From Neomoorella stamsii (GTDB lineage: Bacteria; Bacillota; DSM-521; Neomoorellales; Neomoorellaceae), in NCBI RefSeq assembly GCF_002995805.1, contig NZ_PVXL01000023.1:29813-93812 (forward strand): DNA of 64,000 nt. Reading direction: 5' to 3'. The notes under the pieces are model-generated. The model searched no databases. It saw nothing but the letters and a program-made list of their open reading frames with translations, and was not told the origin of the DNA. The position numbers were made by a program, and so were the translations under genes. Shown piece by piece: positions 7,817 through 18,152 of this stretch (positions within the stretch are counted from its first letter, which is position 1; the number at the start of each line of letters is the position of its first letter).

Positions 7817-8503
7817 GTGGTAAAACAGGTGGTCGAAGTGCAGGGTGTAAGCCTGGAGGAGCAGGAGCGGGTAGATGCCCTTTACGCCTGGGAGCGGCGC
7901 TTACAGCGCCAGGGTGCCGTATATATAGCCGGCCTGGATGAAGCCGGCCGTGGGCCCCTGGCCGGGCCGGTAACTGCAGCTGCCGTTATTTTACCACCGG
8001 GGTTGTTTATCGCCGGCCTCAATGATTCGAAAAAAGTACCACCCCGCAAACGGCAGGAACTGGCGGGGACAATTAAAAAAGCCAGCCTGGCCTGGGCGGT
8101 GGGCTGGGCTTCGGTTAAAGAGATTGATTGCCTGAATATCCTGGTGGCCTCCCGGTGGGCCATGTGGCGGGCCCTCATGGCTTTACCCATAAAGCCCGAC
8201 CACGTTTTAGTTGATGGCTTGAAACTACCGGGTCTACCTGTACCCCAGACGCCCCTGGTAGGCGGTGACGCGTTAAGCGCCTCCATTGCGGCCGCCTCGA
8301 TCCTGGCCAAGGTGGCCCGGGATGAACTGATGGTGGCCTACGACGCTGTTTTTCCAGGCTATGGCCTGGCTGAAAATAAGGGTTACCCAACGCCAGAGCA
8401 CCGGCGTGCCCTGGCCTGTCTAGGCCCCACTTCACTGCACCGCTTAAGTTTTAAAAACGCTTTGGTGGTGAAAAGCAGGGATTTCCATAAATATGGCGAA
8501 TAA
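7817..8503 (+). CDS. rnhB: ribonuclease HII
   Basis: About 228 residues. It cleaves the RNA strand of RNA-DNA hybrids and single ribonucleotides in DNA. The catalytic carboxylates sit in GLDEAGRGPLAGPV (DE pair), the VDGLKLPG strand and the AASILAKVARD helix. GTG 7817 abuts the response regulator stop; the poorly conserved first 40 residues make an internal start possible. Confidence 0.94.
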   Translation: MVKQVVEVQGVSLEEQERVDALYAWERRLQRQGAVYIAGLDEAGRGPLAGPVTAAAVILPPGLFIAGLNDSKKVPPRKRQELAGTIKKASLAWAVGWASVKEIDCLNILVASRWAMWRALMALPIKPDHVLVDGLKLPGLPVPQTPLVGGDALSASIAAASILAKVARDELMVAYDAVFPGYGLAENKGYPTPEHRRALACLGPTSLHRLSFKNALVVKSRDFHKYGE

Positions 8504-8558
8504 GTATTAGAGTATTGCCAAAGGTTATGGGGCCCATTATGGAAAGGAGGTGCCAAGG

Positions 8559-8918
8559 GTGTTGCAGCAGTATGGGATAATAGCCATTTTCCTGGTTGGC
8601 GGGGCAGCTACGGCCATCGCCGCCCTGGCAACCAACTGGCTCCTCCGCCCCAAGGAAAGAGCGGTGGGGGACAAGGTAGCCACCTATGAATGCGGCCTGG
8701 AAACCCAGGGACCAACTTGGGTCCAGTTTAAAGTCAGTTACTTCCTTTATGCTCTGGTCTTTTTATTATTTGACGTCGAAACTGTTTTTTTATACCCCTG
8801 GGCGGTACGCTTTCAAGTGCTGGGGCTATTCGCTTTTATTGAAATGATTATTTTTATCGGCATCCTGGTAATTGGCCTCTGGTATGCCTGGAAGGAGGGT
8901 GCGTTAAAGTGGCTGTAG
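8559..8918 (+). CDS. nuoA: NADH-quinone oxidoreductase subunit A
   Basis: 119 residues from GTG 8559, eight bases after AAGGAGG. Three membrane helices and the family signature YECGLE plus [15 protein letters not shown] identify NuoA, part of the membrane arm near the quinone site. First gene of an eleven-gene operon; the stop overlaps nuoB by ten bases. Confidence 0.95.
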   Translation: MLQQYGIIAIFLVGGAATAIAALATNWLLRPKERAVGDKVATYECGLETQGPTWVQFKVSYFLYALVFLLFDVETVFLYPWAVRFQVLGLFAFIEMIIFIGILVIGLWYAWKEGALKWL

Positions 8919-9409
8919 CCAGGTTAAGACCGCCAGAACCCCAAGTGCCTGACAACATTATCCTGTCGACGGTAGATTATATGCTCAATTTCTGCCGGGC
9001 CCATTCCTTCTGGCCGCTAACCTTTGGCCTGGCCTGTTGCGCCATTGAAATGATGGCTGCCGGCGGCGCCCGTTATGATATTGCCCGTTTTGGTTACGAA
9101 GTTTTCCGGCCTTCGCCGCGCCAGGCTGATTTGATGATTGTGGCGGGAACGGTAACGAAAAAAATGGCACCCCTTTTACGGCGCCTCTACGAGCAGATGC
9201 CGGCGCCAAAGTGGGTTATCGCCATGGGGAGCTGTGCCATCAGCGGCGGCCCCTTTGTGGATTCTTATAACGTTGTGCCCGGAGTAGATACTATTGTGCC
9301 GGTGGATGTCTATGTTCCCGGGTGCGCCCCACGTCCGGAGGCTTTGATTAACGGCCTCCTGCAGCTAAAGAAAAAAGTGATCAATCCTAAAGCAGTGCTG
9401 GTGAAGTGA
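8909..9409 (+). CDS. nuoB: NADH-quinone oxidoreductase subunit B
   Basis: 166 residues. Binds the terminal N2 4Fe-4S cluster: ligands are visible in [17 protein letters not shown] and [10 protein letters not shown]. Starts at GTG 8909 behind GAAGGAGGG. It forms the connecting module with NuoC, D and I. Confidence 0.96.
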   Translation: MAVARLRPPEPQVPDNIILSTVDYMLNFCRAHSFWPLTFGLACCAIEMMAAGGARYDIARFGYEVFRPSPRQADLMIVAGTVTKKMAPLLRRLYEQMPAPKWVIAMGSCAISGGPFVDSYNVVPGVDTIVPVDVYVPGCAPRPEALINGLLQLKKKVINPKAVLVK

Positions 9410-9410
9410 A

Positions 9411-9860
9411 ATGACCGGTTTAATTGAAGAATTGCAGCGCCTTTTCCCTGGTATTCAAGGGGAGGAAGGCGGTGACATGCCGGCCCTGGTTGTACCGGCC
9501 GACCAGTTGCTGGCGTTAATGAAGGAATTGAAGGAAAAACAGGGTTTTAATTTTTTGGCCGACATCACGGCGGTAGATTACAAGGACGACGAACGGATAG
9601 AAATGGTATACCATTTGCTGGCCGTGCCGGAAGCCAGGGAGCTAAGGGTAAAGGTGAACCTCAACCGCCAGCACCCGGAAGTTCCTTCGCTAACTGCTAT
9701 CTGGCCGGCAGCCGATGTCCAGGAACGGGAAGTCTATGATCTCATGGGGGTCACTTTTCAAGGGCACCCCAACCTGAAACGCATCCTCTGTCCCGATGAT
9801 TTTACCGGCCATCCCTTGCGGAAGGATTTCCAGTTAAATGCAGAAGAAGGGAGGGAATAG
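9411..9860 (+). CDS. nuoC: NADH-quinone oxidoreductase subunit C
   Basis: 149 residues, a 30-kDa-subunit-type protein with the C-terminal WPAADVQEREVYDLMGV and HPLRKDF motifs of NuoC. It is separate from NuoD, unlike the fused NuoCD of enterobacteria. The C-terminal tail is short. It starts one base after the nuoB stop. Confidence 0.95.
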   Translation: MTGLIEELQRLFPGIQGEEGGDMPALVVPADQLLALMKELKEKQGFNFLADITAVDYKDDERIEMVYHLLAVPEARELRVKVNLNRQHPEVPSLTAIWPAADVQEREVYDLMGVTFQGHPNLKRILCPDDFTGHPLRKDFQLNAEEGRE

Positions 9861-9863
9861 GTC

Positions 9864-10979
9864 ATGGCCGTTGCCAGGGAAGATTTGCTGACTCAGGAAA
9901 TCGAGCTCAATATGGGCCCCCAGCACCCCAGTACCCATGGCGTTTACCGGGCCCTTCTAACCCTGGATGGTGAAAAAGTAGTCAAGGTCGAAAATATTAT
10001 TGGTTATTTGCACCGGGGCATAGAAAAGTTGGCTGAAGACCGCACCTACACCCAGGTCATCCCTTACACCGACCGTCTCGATTACCTGGCTGGGATGCTA
10101 AATAACCTGGGTTATGTCCAGACGGTTGAAAAACTGATGGGTATAGAGGTGCCGGAGCGAGCCGAGTATCTGCGCATAATCATGGCCGAGCTGTCCCGGA
10201 TAGCCAGCCACATGCTCATGGTTGCTTCCATGGCCCTGGATGTGTCCGGCTGGACGGCATGGTTTCCCCCTTTCCGGGAAAGGGAGCGGATACTTGATCT
10301 CTTTGAGATGACCTGTGGCTCACGCCTGACGGTGAGCTATATGCGCATCGGTGGTGTGGCTGCCGACATCCCGCCGGGCTTCTTACCAGCCCTGGAAGCT
10401 TTTTTAGACGACCTGCCCCAGTTGATTGCGGAAATGAACGGCCTGATTACCGGTAATGAAATCTTTAAGGCCCGTTGCCAGGGCGTGGGTAAGATTGACC
10501 TGGAGACGGCCCTGGCCTATGGCATCTCGGGGCCTAATCTTCGCGCCTGCGGGCTGCCCTTTGATTTGCGTAAAGCGCGGCCGTATGGTATTTATGACCG
10601 CTTCGAATTCGATATTCCCACTTTAAACAACGGGGATAGCTATGACCGCTTTGTTATTCGCCTTTTGGAGATGGAACAGAGCGCCCGCATTATCCGCCAG
10701 GCCATGGCAGGACTCCCCGACGGGCCGGTAACGGCCAAAGTGCCCCGGGTAATTAAACCGCCCAAGGGAGAAGTTTACCACCAGATCGAGGGCGCCAAAG
10801 GAATCCTGGGCTTTTACCTGGTAAGCGACGGCGGCAATAAGCCCTACCGCCTGCACATTCACAGCCCCTCCTTTGTTAATTTAGGTGCTTTGCCCAGAAT
10901 AGCCGAAGGCGGTAATATCCAGGATTTTGTTGTCAACATCGCCTCTATTGATATTGTTCTGGGTGAGGTTGACCGGTGA
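9864..10979 (+). CDS. nuoD: NADH-quinone oxidoreductase subunit D
   Basis: A 371-residue 49-kDa-type subunit related to the large subunit of NiFe hydrogenases but lacking the nickel cysteines. [13 protein letters not shown] and [11 protein letters not shown] line the quinone site, and the C-terminus ends in the conserved DIVLGEVDR. It forms the quinone-binding chamber with NuoB. Confidence 0.96.
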   Translation: MAVAREDLLTQEIELNMGPQHPSTHGVYRALLTLDGEKVVKVENIIGYLHRGIEKLAEDRTYTQVIPYTDRLDYLAGMLNNLGYVQTVEKLMGIEVPERAEYLRIIMAELSRIASHMLMVASMALDVSGWTAWFPPFRERERILDLFEMTCGSRLTVSYMRIGGVAADIPPGFLPALEAFLDDLPQLIAEMNGLITGNEIFKARCQGVGKIDLETALAYGISGPNLRACGLPFDLRKARPYGIYDRFEFDIPTLNNGDSYDRFVIRLLEMEQSARIIRQAMAGLPDGPVTAKVPRVIKPPKGEVYHQIEGAKGILGFYLVSDGGNKPYRLHIHSPSFVNLGALPRIAEGGNIQDFVVNIASIDIVLGEVDR

Positions 10980-11009
10980 ACGGGAGTTTTGATTAAAGGG
11001 AGAGGATAG

Positions 11010-12056
11010 ATGGCTATGGAAAATATTTTTACTGGCATAGCCGCCTATATAAAGGGGCTACTTGCCGGGGCACCGCCATGGGTCCAGACCCTGGGGATGG
11101 GACTTATGTACCTGGTGGGTGTCTTAGCCTTTATCTTTCTTAATGCCATTTATTTGATTTACCTGGAACGGAAAGTAAGCGCTTATATGCAGCAGCGGCT
11201 TGGGCCCAATCGCCTGGGACCCCGCGGGCTCCTCCAGCCGGTAGCCGATGCCGTAAAGCTCCTGGGCAAGGAGGATATTATACCTCGCGGGGCTGATAAA
11301 TGGGTTTTTATTATTGCCCCGATAATCATCTTTATCCCGGCGGTCATGGTCTATGCCATCATCCCCTTTGGTAAAGGGATGATACCTGTTGATTTAAATA
11401 TTGGTGTCTTTTATTTCCTGGCAGTGGCCTCGACCACGACCATAGCCATTTTAATGGGCGGCTGGGGGGCCAACAATAAATACGCCCTGCTGGGGAGTAT
11501 GCGCTCGGTAGCCCAGATGGTAAGTTATGAAATCCCCCTGACCTTTTCTTTGCTGGGGGTGATTATGCTGGCCGGCTCCTTGCAGACTTCCCAGATTGTT
11601 GCTGCTCAGGAAAAGGTCTGGTATATCCTGCTCCAGCCGGTGGCCTTTCTTATTTACTTTATTGCGGCCACGGCGGAAGTGAACCGCGCCCCCTTTGACC
11701 TGGTGGAAGGGGAACAGGAGATTATCGCCGGTCCCTATACAGAATATACCGGGATGCGTTACGCCCTCTTTTATCTCTCAGAGTATGCCAACCTGGTCAG
11801 CGTTTCTGCCCTGGCGGTAACCCTTTTCCTGGGGGGCTGGCACGGGCCGTGGTTGCCCTCGTGGTTATGGTTCCTTATTAAAGTCTATATTATGATCTTC
11901 ATCTTCATGTGGGTGCGCTGGACCTTTCCCCGGATCCGCATCGACCACCTGCTGAGCTTTAACTGGAAGGTATTGTTACCCCTGTCCCTGGCCAACATCC
12001 TGGTGACCGGTGTGGGTATTAAGATTTACCAGCTGCTAACCCTGGGGAGGTGGTAG
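11010..12056 (+). CDS. nuoH: NADH-quinone oxidoreductase subunit H
   Basis: A 348-residue membrane protein with about eight helices. It has the family motifs [18 protein letters not shown], the [16 protein letters not shown] loop and the [12 protein letters not shown] segment near the C-terminus. It forms the floor of the quinone channel and couples it to proton translocation. The start is ATG 11010; an in-frame ATG two codons later is equally possible. Confidence 0.96.
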   Translation: MAMENIFTGIAAYIKGLLAGAPPWVQTLGMGLMYLVGVLAFIFLNAIYLIYLERKVSAYMQQRLGPNRLGPRGLLQPVADAVKLLGKEDIIPRGADKWVFIIAPIIIFIPAVMVYAIIPFGKGMIPVDLNIGVFYFLAVASTTTIAILMGGWGANNKYALLGSMRSVAQMVSYEIPLTFSLLGVIMLAGSLQTSQIVAAQEKVWYILLQPVAFLIYFIAATAEVNRAPFDLVEGEQEIIAGPYTEYTGMRYALFYLSEYANLVSVSALAVTLFLGGWHGPWLPSWLWFLIKVYIMIFIFMWVRWTFPRIRIDHLLSFNWKVLLPLSLANILVTGVGIKIYQLLTLGRW

Positions 12057-12057
12057 G

Positions 12058-12462
12058 ATGTTCGGGCAAGGTTTACTGAAGGGTTTAAGTATTACCTGGC
12101 ACTTTTGTTTTGGCAAGGCAGTAACGGAACAGTATCCAGAACGGCGGCCCAACCTGCCCCCGGCTTCCCACGGTTCCTTGCGCCTGGACAGGGAGAAATG
12201 CATTGCCTGTGGCCTGTGCGCCAGTGCCTGTCCCAATCATGCCATTATTATCGAGAGCGAGCGCGACGAGCAGAAGAAGCGCCGGCTTACTGGTTACCGG
12301 GTGAAATTTGGCCAGTGCCTCTTCTGCGGCCTGTGTGTGGAAAGTTGTCCCCAGGATGCCCTGCACTGGCAGCCTGACTTTGAGCTGGCCTGCTATCGCT
12401 ATGAGGATACCGAGCAGGATCTGCTGGCCGGCCCGGCAGCGGAGGTGAAAAAAGGTGCCTGA
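12058..12462 (+). CDS. nuoI: NADH-quinone oxidoreductase subunit I
   Basis: A 134-residue 8Fe ferredoxin-like subunit with two classic motifs, CIACGLCASACP and CLFCGLCVESCP, holding clusters N6a and N6b. Because nuoE, F and G are absent, this subunit is the likely electron entry point in this operon, plausibly from reduced ferredoxin (inference from related 11-subunit complexes). Confidence 0.95.
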   Translation: MFGQGLLKGLSITWHFCFGKAVTEQYPERRPNLPPASHGSLRLDREKCIACGLCASACPNHAIIIESERDEQKKRRLTGYRVKFGQCLFCGLCVESCPQDALHWQPDFELACYRYEDTEQDLLAGPAAEVKKGA

Positions 12463-12961
12463 TATGAGTGCCCTTTTCTTCTGGCTGCTGGCGGCTATCA
12501 TCATCGCCTCCGCCCTGGCGGTCGTCCTCTTAAAAAATATCGTGCACAGCGCCCTGTACCTGGTCTTGACCTTTGTCGGCGTTGCCGGGCTCTATATCCT
12601 CCTCAATGCCGAGTTCCTGGCAGCCGTACAGTTGCTGGTCTATGCCGGCGCCGTTGCCATTCTTATTGTCTTTGCCGTCATGCTCATCCGGCGGGGGGAC
12701 ATCCGGGCCAGCAACCTGTTTAATGTCAATTACCTGGCGGCTGCTGTTGTTTCCCTGGCCCTGTTTATCGTGATCACCCTGGCCACGGGCCGTATGGCCT
12801 GGACGGCTACTCCCGGTCAGGCTCCGGCAGGTAATGTGGGGGCCATTGCCGATGCTTTCCTGGGCCGTTTTGCCATCCCCTTTGAAATAGCGGCTGTACT
12901 CTTGCTGGTGGCCATGGTGGGGGCTATACTCCTGGCGAGGGGAGGGAAACAGGACCAGTGA
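12455..12961 (+). CDS. nuoJ: NADH-quinone oxidoreductase subunit J
   Basis: A 168-residue membrane protein with five hydrophobic helices. The pi-bulge-containing helix has the [20 protein letters not shown] pattern typical of NuoJ. GTG 12455 has GGAGGTG seven bases upstream and overlaps the nuoI end; ATG 12464 is an alternative. Confidence 0.94.
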   Translation: MPDMSALFFWLLAAIIIASALAVVLLKNIVHSALYLVLTFVGVAGLYILLNAEFLAAVQLLVYAGAVAILIVFAVMLIRRGDIRASNLFNVNYLAAAVVSLALFIVITLATGRMAWTATPGQAPAGNVGAIADAFLGRFAIPFEIAAVLLLVAMVGAILLARGGKQDQ

Positions 12962-13266
12962 TTACCTTAAATCACTACCTGGCCCTGGGCGGCCTGCTTT
13001 TCTGCATCGGCCTCTTTGGTGCCCTGGCCAAGAGAAATGCCGTCGCCGTTTTAATGGGAATCGAGTTAATGCTTAATGCCGTTAATATTAACCTGGTAGC
13101 TTTTAACCATTTCCTGGAACCGGCCCGGGTGACAGGCCAGGTCTTTGCCATTTTTGTCATTGTCGTGGCCGCAGCCGAAGTAGCCGTTGGCCTGGCCCTG
13201 GTCTTAAATATCTACCGCCGGCGCCTGGATAGCAACGTGGATGACCTTGACTGGCTGAGATGGTAA
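12958..13266 (+). CDS. nuoK: NADH-quinone oxidoreductase subunit K
   Basis: 102 residues, three helices, MrpC-like. [16 protein letters not shown] carries the membrane glutamate used in proton transfer, and [13 protein letters not shown] carries the second. The GTG start overlaps the nuoJ stop (GTGA). Confidence 0.95.
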   Translation: MITLNHYLALGGLLFCIGLFGALAKRNAVAVLMGIELMLNAVNINLVAFNHFLEPARVTGQVFAIFVIVVAAAEVAVGLALVLNIYRRRLDSNVDDLDWLRW

Positions 13267-13292
13267 TTCGTCAATAAGGCAGGTGATATCCC

Positions 13293-15167
13293 GTGATCAA
13301 GTATGCCTGGTTGATACCGGTTTTTCCCGCCGTTGCGTTTCCCATCATTATCTTCCTGACGCGGAAAGTGCGCCTTTTAAGCGCCCTGGTGGCTATTGCT
13401 GCAATTGCTGCCAGCTTTGTCATGGCCGTCGGGGTATTACGGGAAGTTTTTCTCCTCGGTGTAACCATGGAAAAACCGGTAGAGTATGCTGCCCCGTGGC
13501 TCCAGATCCCGGGACTTTTAAAGATTGAGGCCGGGATCTTGATTGACCCCCTGGCCGCAGTAATGCTCCTAGTAGTTACCCTGGTGGCCCTGCTGGTGGA
13601 AATTTACTCGGTAGGCTATATGCACGGCGACCCGGGCTTTTCTTCCTTCTTCAGTTACCTGTCCCTTTTCAGCGCCTCCATGCTGGGCCTGGTCCTGGCC
13701 AATAACTACTTTATGATCTTTTTCTTCTGGGAACTGGTAGGACTTTGCTCTTACCTTCTTATTGGCTTTTACTATCATAAACACTCGGCAGCCCGGGCCG
13801 GCTTGAAGGCCTTTGTCACCAACCGGGTGGCCGACTTCGGTTTTATGCTGGGATTTTTCTTCCTCTTCGCCATGTTTGGTACCTTTAATTTCCGGGAACT
13901 GGCCGAGGCCATTCCCGGCTATCAAAATACCGGCTTTTTAGCCCTGGCGGCAGCCCTGGTATTTATCGGCCCCATCGGCAAGTCGGCCCAGTTTCCCCTG
14001 CACGTCTGGCTGCCTGATGCCATGGAAGGCCCCACGCCGGTGAGCGCCCTGATTCACGCCGCGACCATGGTGGCTGCCGGTGTCTATTTACTGGCGCGGG
14101 CCTTTGTCCTCTTTGCCAGCCTGCCCGGCATCATGCTGCTAGTTGCCTATGTGGGCGGCTTTACGGCTTTACTGGCAGCTACCATTGCCGTTGCCCAGCG
14201 GGACATCAAGCGGATCCTGGCCTACTCGACCATGAGCCAGCTGGGCTACATGGTCATGGCCATGGGCGTAGGTAGCATGACGGCCGGCATGTTCCATCTC
14301 ATGACCCATGCCTTCTTTAAAGCCCTCCTCTTCCTGGGAGCAGGCAGCGTGATCCATGCCCTGGAAGAACAGGACATTTTCCGCATGGGTGGCTTGTACA
14401 AGGATATGAAGGTTACTGCCAGCACCTTTATTATTGCTGCTTTAGCCCTGGCCGGGCTCCCGCCCCTGGCCGGATTCTGGAGCAAGGATGAAATCCTGGC
14501 CGCTGCCTTTGACCATGGCTTTACCGGCCTTTATATTCTGGGCACTCTGGTAGCCTTCATGACGGCCTTTTATATGTTCCGCCTGATCTTCGTGGCCTTT
14601 TTTGGCAACAGGCGCGCCGGCCTCCATGGCCATGAGTCGCCTTTAACCATGACCGTACCCCTGCTTATCCTGGCCGTACTTTCAGTGGTAGCAGGTTTCG
14701 CGGGGGCGCCCTTTGTCAGCCACGGTTTCAGCACCTTTGTTTATTATGGTGAACCCCATCACGTGGAACCAAACTATGCCGTCATGTTGCTTTCGACGCT
14801 GGTAGCCCTGGCCGGTATTGGCCTGGCCTGGTTGCTCTATGGACGTCCCAGCGACGTGCCGGAAAAACTGGCGACCCGTTATCGCAGCATCTATACGTTA
14901 TTAGTGAACAAGTTTTATATCGACGAAATTTATATGTGGCTTTTCCGCCGTGTTGTCCTGGGACTGTCTGAAGCCTTTAACTGGCACGACCGCCATGTAG
15001 TTGACGGCATCTTTGACGGTGTCGGCGATGTGACCCGTATCTCGGGCCAGAAACTGCGCTTCCTCCAGACGGGGAACCTGCAGACCTACGCCCTGGTGAT
15101 CTTCACCGCCGTCGTGATTATTGCCCTCTGGATGGCGGCACCGGTGTTAGGAGGGGTGATCCAGTGA
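13293..15167 (+). CDS. nuoL: NADH-quinone oxidoreductase subunit L
   Basis: A 624-residue antiporter-like proton-pumping subunit with many membrane helices. WELVGLCSYLLIGFYY carries the conserved glutamate; LPDAMEGPTPVSALIHAATM and the lysine-bearing segments typical of Mrp-type channels follow. The C-terminal lateral-helix region is present. GTG start at 13293 behind AAGGCAGGTGA. Confidence 0.96.
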   Translation: MIKYAWLIPVFPAVAFPIIIFLTRKVRLLSALVAIAAIAASFVMAVGVLREVFLLGVTMEKPVEYAAPWLQIPGLLKIEAGILIDPLAAVMLLVVTLVALLVEIYSVGYMHGDPGFSSFFSYLSLFSASMLGLVLANNYFMIFFFWELVGLCSYLLIGFYYHKHSAARAGLKAFVTNRVADFGFMLGFFFLFAMFGTFNFRELAEAIPGYQNTGFLALAAALVFIGPIGKSAQFPLHVWLPDAMEGPTPVSALIHAATMVAAGVYLLARAFVLFASLPGIMLLVAYVGGFTALLAATIAVAQRDIKRILAYSTMSQLGYMVMAMGVGSMTAGMFHLMTHAFFKALLFLGAGSVIHALEEQDIFRMGGLYKDMKVTASTFIIAALALAGLPPLAGFWSKDEILAAAFDHGFTGLYILGTLVAFMTAFYMFRLIFVAFFGNRRAGLHGHESPLTMTVPLLILAVLSVVAGFAGAPFVSHGFSTFVYYGEPHHVEPNYAVMLLSTLVALAGIGLAWLLYGRPSDVPEKLATRYRSIYTLLVNKFYIDEIYMWLFRRVVLGLSEAFNWHDRHVVDGIFDGVGDVTRISGQKLRFLQTGNLQTYALVIFTAVVIIALWMAAPVLGGVIQ

Positions 15168-16693
15168 ATTTTCCCATCTTGACGGCCATTATGCTGGCCC
15201 CGGTGGTGGGGCTCCTCTTGATCCTGCTGATCCCGGAAAGAGAAGAGCTAACCATTAAGATTACCGCCGCTGTGGCCACCTTTGTATCCCTGGTGCTGGC
15301 CATCCTGGCCTACGTGCTCTTTGATCACGGCCGGGGGGGCCTGCAATTCCTCCAGGATATTACCTGGGTGCCGTCTTTTGGCATTAATTACTCCGTCGGT
15401 GTCGACGGGATGAGCATGCCTATGGTACTGCTGACGGCCATAGTTATCTTTACCGGCGTCTTTGCTTCCTGGGATATGACCAAACGGGTGAAGGAATTCT
15501 TTATTTTCCTGTTAATGCTGGTGACGGGGGTTTTCGGGGTCTTCATCAGCCGCGATCTCTTTTTCTTCTACCTCTTCTTCGAGGTAGCGGTGATCCCAAT
15601 GTACCTTTTAATAGGTATCTGGGGCAGTACCAGGAAAGAATATGCGGCCATGAAGCTGACCCTGTACCTCCTGGTCGGCAGCGCCTTTGCCCTGATTGGT
15701 ATTATTGCCACCTTCCTGTACGCTGCGCAGCAGTTGGGTCATGCCACCTTTGACATCCAGACCCTGGCGGCAGTTAAGTATGACCTCGGCTTCCAGAAAT
15801 TTGTCTTTTTCTTGATGTTAATCGGTTTTGGGGTGCTGGTGCCCATCTGGCCCCTGCACCTGTGGTCACCGGACGGCCACGTGGCCGCGCCGACGGCGGT
15901 CAGCATGCTCCACGCCGGTGTCTTGATGAAGCTGGGGGCCTACGGTCTCATCAGGGTGGGCGTTTTCCTCTTTCCTGAAGGAGCCAAATACTGGGCGCCC
16001 CTCATTGCCGTACTCTGTATAGTTAATGTCGTTTACGGGGCCATGATTGCCATGGTCCAGAAAGACCTCAAGTTTGTTATCGGTTATAGCAGCGTCAGCC
16101 ATATGGGTTACGTCCTGCTGGGGATAGCCGCCCTCAATACCTTGAGCCTGAACGGAGCCGTAGCCCAGATGTTTGCCCATGGCATCATGACGGCCCTCTT
16201 CTTTGCCCTGGTAGGTAATGTTTACCATAAGGCCCATACCAGGGAAATTGCCCGCTTTGGTGGCCTGGCCCACCAGATGCCACGGGTAGCGGCCGGCTTC
16301 CTCATTGGCGGCCTGGCCTCCCTGGGACTGCCGGGACTCAATAACTTTGTGGCCGAGTTTCTTATTTTCATGGGTTCCTTTACCCGGGAACAGTCTTTAC
16401 TGGGTGGCCTCCTATCCTACCGGATCCTTTCAGTCCTGGCCATATCAGGTATTGTCATAACGGCCACCTATGTTTTAAGGGTGGTCAAGAATACCTTCTT
16501 TGGCCCGCGGAAAACCGAATGGGATCACCTTGAGGATGCCCACGGCGTTGAGATGGTGCCCATTGTCGTTTTAGTTGCCACCCTGATCCTCTTTGGCTTG
16601 TTGCCCTCCCTCCAGATTGACATGATTAATAGCGGTATAGCCCCGCTCGTAGCTAAGATAGAAGCTGCGAAGGCGATAGGGGGTATTTTCTAA
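15164..16693 (+). CDS. nuoM: NADH-quinone oxidoreductase subunit M
   Basis: A 509-residue antiporter-like proton channel. The FYLFFEVAVIPMYLLIG helix has the essential glutamate, and LWSPDGHVAAPTAVSMLHAG is the core motif. It overlaps nuoL by four bases (GTGA) and shares one base with nuoN (TAATG). Confidence 0.96.
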   Translation: MNFPILTAIMLAPVVGLLLILLIPEREELTIKITAAVATFVSLVLAILAYVLFDHGRGGLQFLQDITWVPSFGINYSVGVDGMSMPMVLLTAIVIFTGVFASWDMTKRVKEFFIFLLMLVTGVFGVFISRDLFFFYLFFEVAVIPMYLLIGIWGSTRKEYAAMKLTLYLLVGSAFALIGIIATFLYAAQQLGHATFDIQTLAAVKYDLGFQKFVFFLMLIGFGVLVPIWPLHLWSPDGHVAAPTAVSMLHAGVLMKLGAYGLIRVGVFLFPEGAKYWAPLIAVLCIVNVVYGAMIAMVQKDLKFVIGYSSVSHMGYVLLGIAALNTLSLNGAVAQMFAHGIMTALFFALVGNVYHKAHTREIARFGGLAHQMPRVAAGFLIGGLASLGLPGLNNFVAEFLIFMGSFTREQSLLGGLLSYRILSVLAISGIVITATYVLRVVKNTFFGPRKTEWDHLEDAHGVEMVPIVVLVATLILFGLLPSLQIDMINSGIAPLVAKIEAAKAIGGIF

Positions 16694-18123
16694 TGACGAA
16701 TCTTTATCTACTAACGGTGGAAATCTTAACGGCAGCGTTGGGTTTGGGCTTGCTGGCATTAGGCCTCCTGGTACCCAAAAGTGATCGCCGGGGTATTGGC
16801 TATGTAGCTGCCGCCGGCCTGGCCGGCCTAATGGTGGCTGCCTTTAGCATGCGGGATGCTAGCGGGGTAGTTCTGGGCGGTTATGTTATCGACCCCTTCG
16901 GCACCTATTTTAAAGTTTTATTCCTGGCCGCGGCCCTCCTGACTGCTGTTTGTTCCTTTGATTATGTAGAAAAGATGGGCTTTAACCAGGGAGAATATTA
17001 TGCTTTGCTGGTGCTGGCGACCCTGGGGATGATGGTCCTGGCTTCTTCCGGCGAGTTGATCAGCCTGTACCTGGGCCTGGAATTGATGACTATTACCTTC
17101 TGCATCCTGGCCGCCTATCACCTGAATGATGCCAAATCGGCCGAAGCCGGTATCAAGTACGTCCTGCTGGGGGCCATGTCCTCGGCCATTCTCCTGTACG
17201 GCTTGAGCCTGGTCTATGGGGCCAGCGGTAGCACGGTAATCAAGCAGATTGGCCAGGCGGTTGCGGCCGGCGGCGCCAGCCCGTCCCTCCTCCTGGGAAC
17301 CATCTTTCTCCTCGCTGGTTTTGCCTTCAAGGTTACGGCCGTACCCTTTCACATGTGGTCTCCCGATGTTTATGAGGGAGCACCGACGCCGGTAACTGGT
17401 TTCCTGTCGGTGGCTTCCAAGGCCGCCGGCTTTGCCGCCCTGGTGCGAGTGTTTTTCGGGGCCCTGCCGGACCTGCACAACTTCTGGGTGCAGCTCTTTA
17501 TCGCCCTGGCAGTGCTGACCATGGTCCTGGGGAACCTGGTGGCCATCCCCCAGACCAATATCAAGCGGCTACTGGCCTATTCCAGCGTCTCCCAGGCCGG
17601 CTACCTGCTACTGGGTGTTGTTTCCTTCTCGGTCTTAGGCATCGGGGCTATTATGTACTACGCTATGCTCTACGTCTTCGGTAACATGGGCGCCTTTATG
17701 GCGGCCACGGCTTTCTACAACACCGAGGGGAGCGATGAGATCAAGGATTATGCCGGCCTGGCCAGGCGTTCACCTCTGGTGGCGGCAGTAATGCTCTTTT
17801 CCCTCCTGTCCCTGGCCGGGATACCGCCCATGGCCGGGTTTGTAGGCAAGTTTTACCTGTTCATGTCCATTATCTCCCGGGGTTATATCTGGTTGGCCAT
17901 CCTCGGTATCCTGATGAGTATGGTTTCCGTCTACTACTACCTGCTGGTGGCTAAGGCCATGTACCTGGGTAATCCGCCGGAGGGGAGCCGGCCGGTGCGG
18001 GTAGCTCCCGGCCTCCAGGTAGCCATGGTTGTATCCCTGCTGGTCCTCTTCATCCTGGGGATTTACCCGACCCCATTGACCGATTATGCCATGAACTCGG
18101 CAGTGTCCTTCTTTATGCCTTGA
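16693..18123 (+). CDS. nuoN: NADH-quinone oxidoreductase subunit N
   Basis: A 476-residue antiporter-like channel. LYLGLELMTITFCILAAY has the conserved glutamate, and MWSPDVYEGAPTPVTGFLS the central loop. The last Nuo gene of the operon; no nuoE, F or G gene is present before or after it in the window. Confidence 0.96.
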   Translation: MTNLYLLTVEILTAALGLGLLALGLLVPKSDRRGIGYVAAAGLAGLMVAAFSMRDASGVVLGGYVIDPFGTYFKVLFLAAALLTAVCSFDYVEKMGFNQGEYYALLVLATLGMMVLASSGELISLYLGLELMTITFCILAAYHLNDAKSAEAGIKYVLLGAMSSAILLYGLSLVYGASGSTVIKQIGQAVAAGGASPSLLLGTIFLLAGFAFKVTAVPFHMWSPDVYEGAPTPVTGFLSVASKAAGFAALVRVFFGALPDLHNFWVQLFIALAVLTMVLGNLVAIPQTNIKRLLAYSSVSQAGYLLLGVVSFSVLGIGAIMYYAMLYVFGNMGAFMAATAFYNTEGSDEIKDYAGLARRSPLVAAVMLFSLLSLAGIPPMAGFVGKFYLFMSIISRGYIWLAILGILMSMVSVYYYLLVAKAMYLGNPPEGSRPVRVAPGLQVAMVVSLLVLFILGIYPTPLTDYAMNSAVSFFMP

Positions 18124-18152
18124 GAAGATACCTTGAGAAGAGGTGCATAGCC

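Noticed and set aside
16918..17478. 186-codon minus-strand frame opposite nuoN
   Set aside because: Gln/Gly/His-rich composition typical of the reverse complement of membrane-protein genes.
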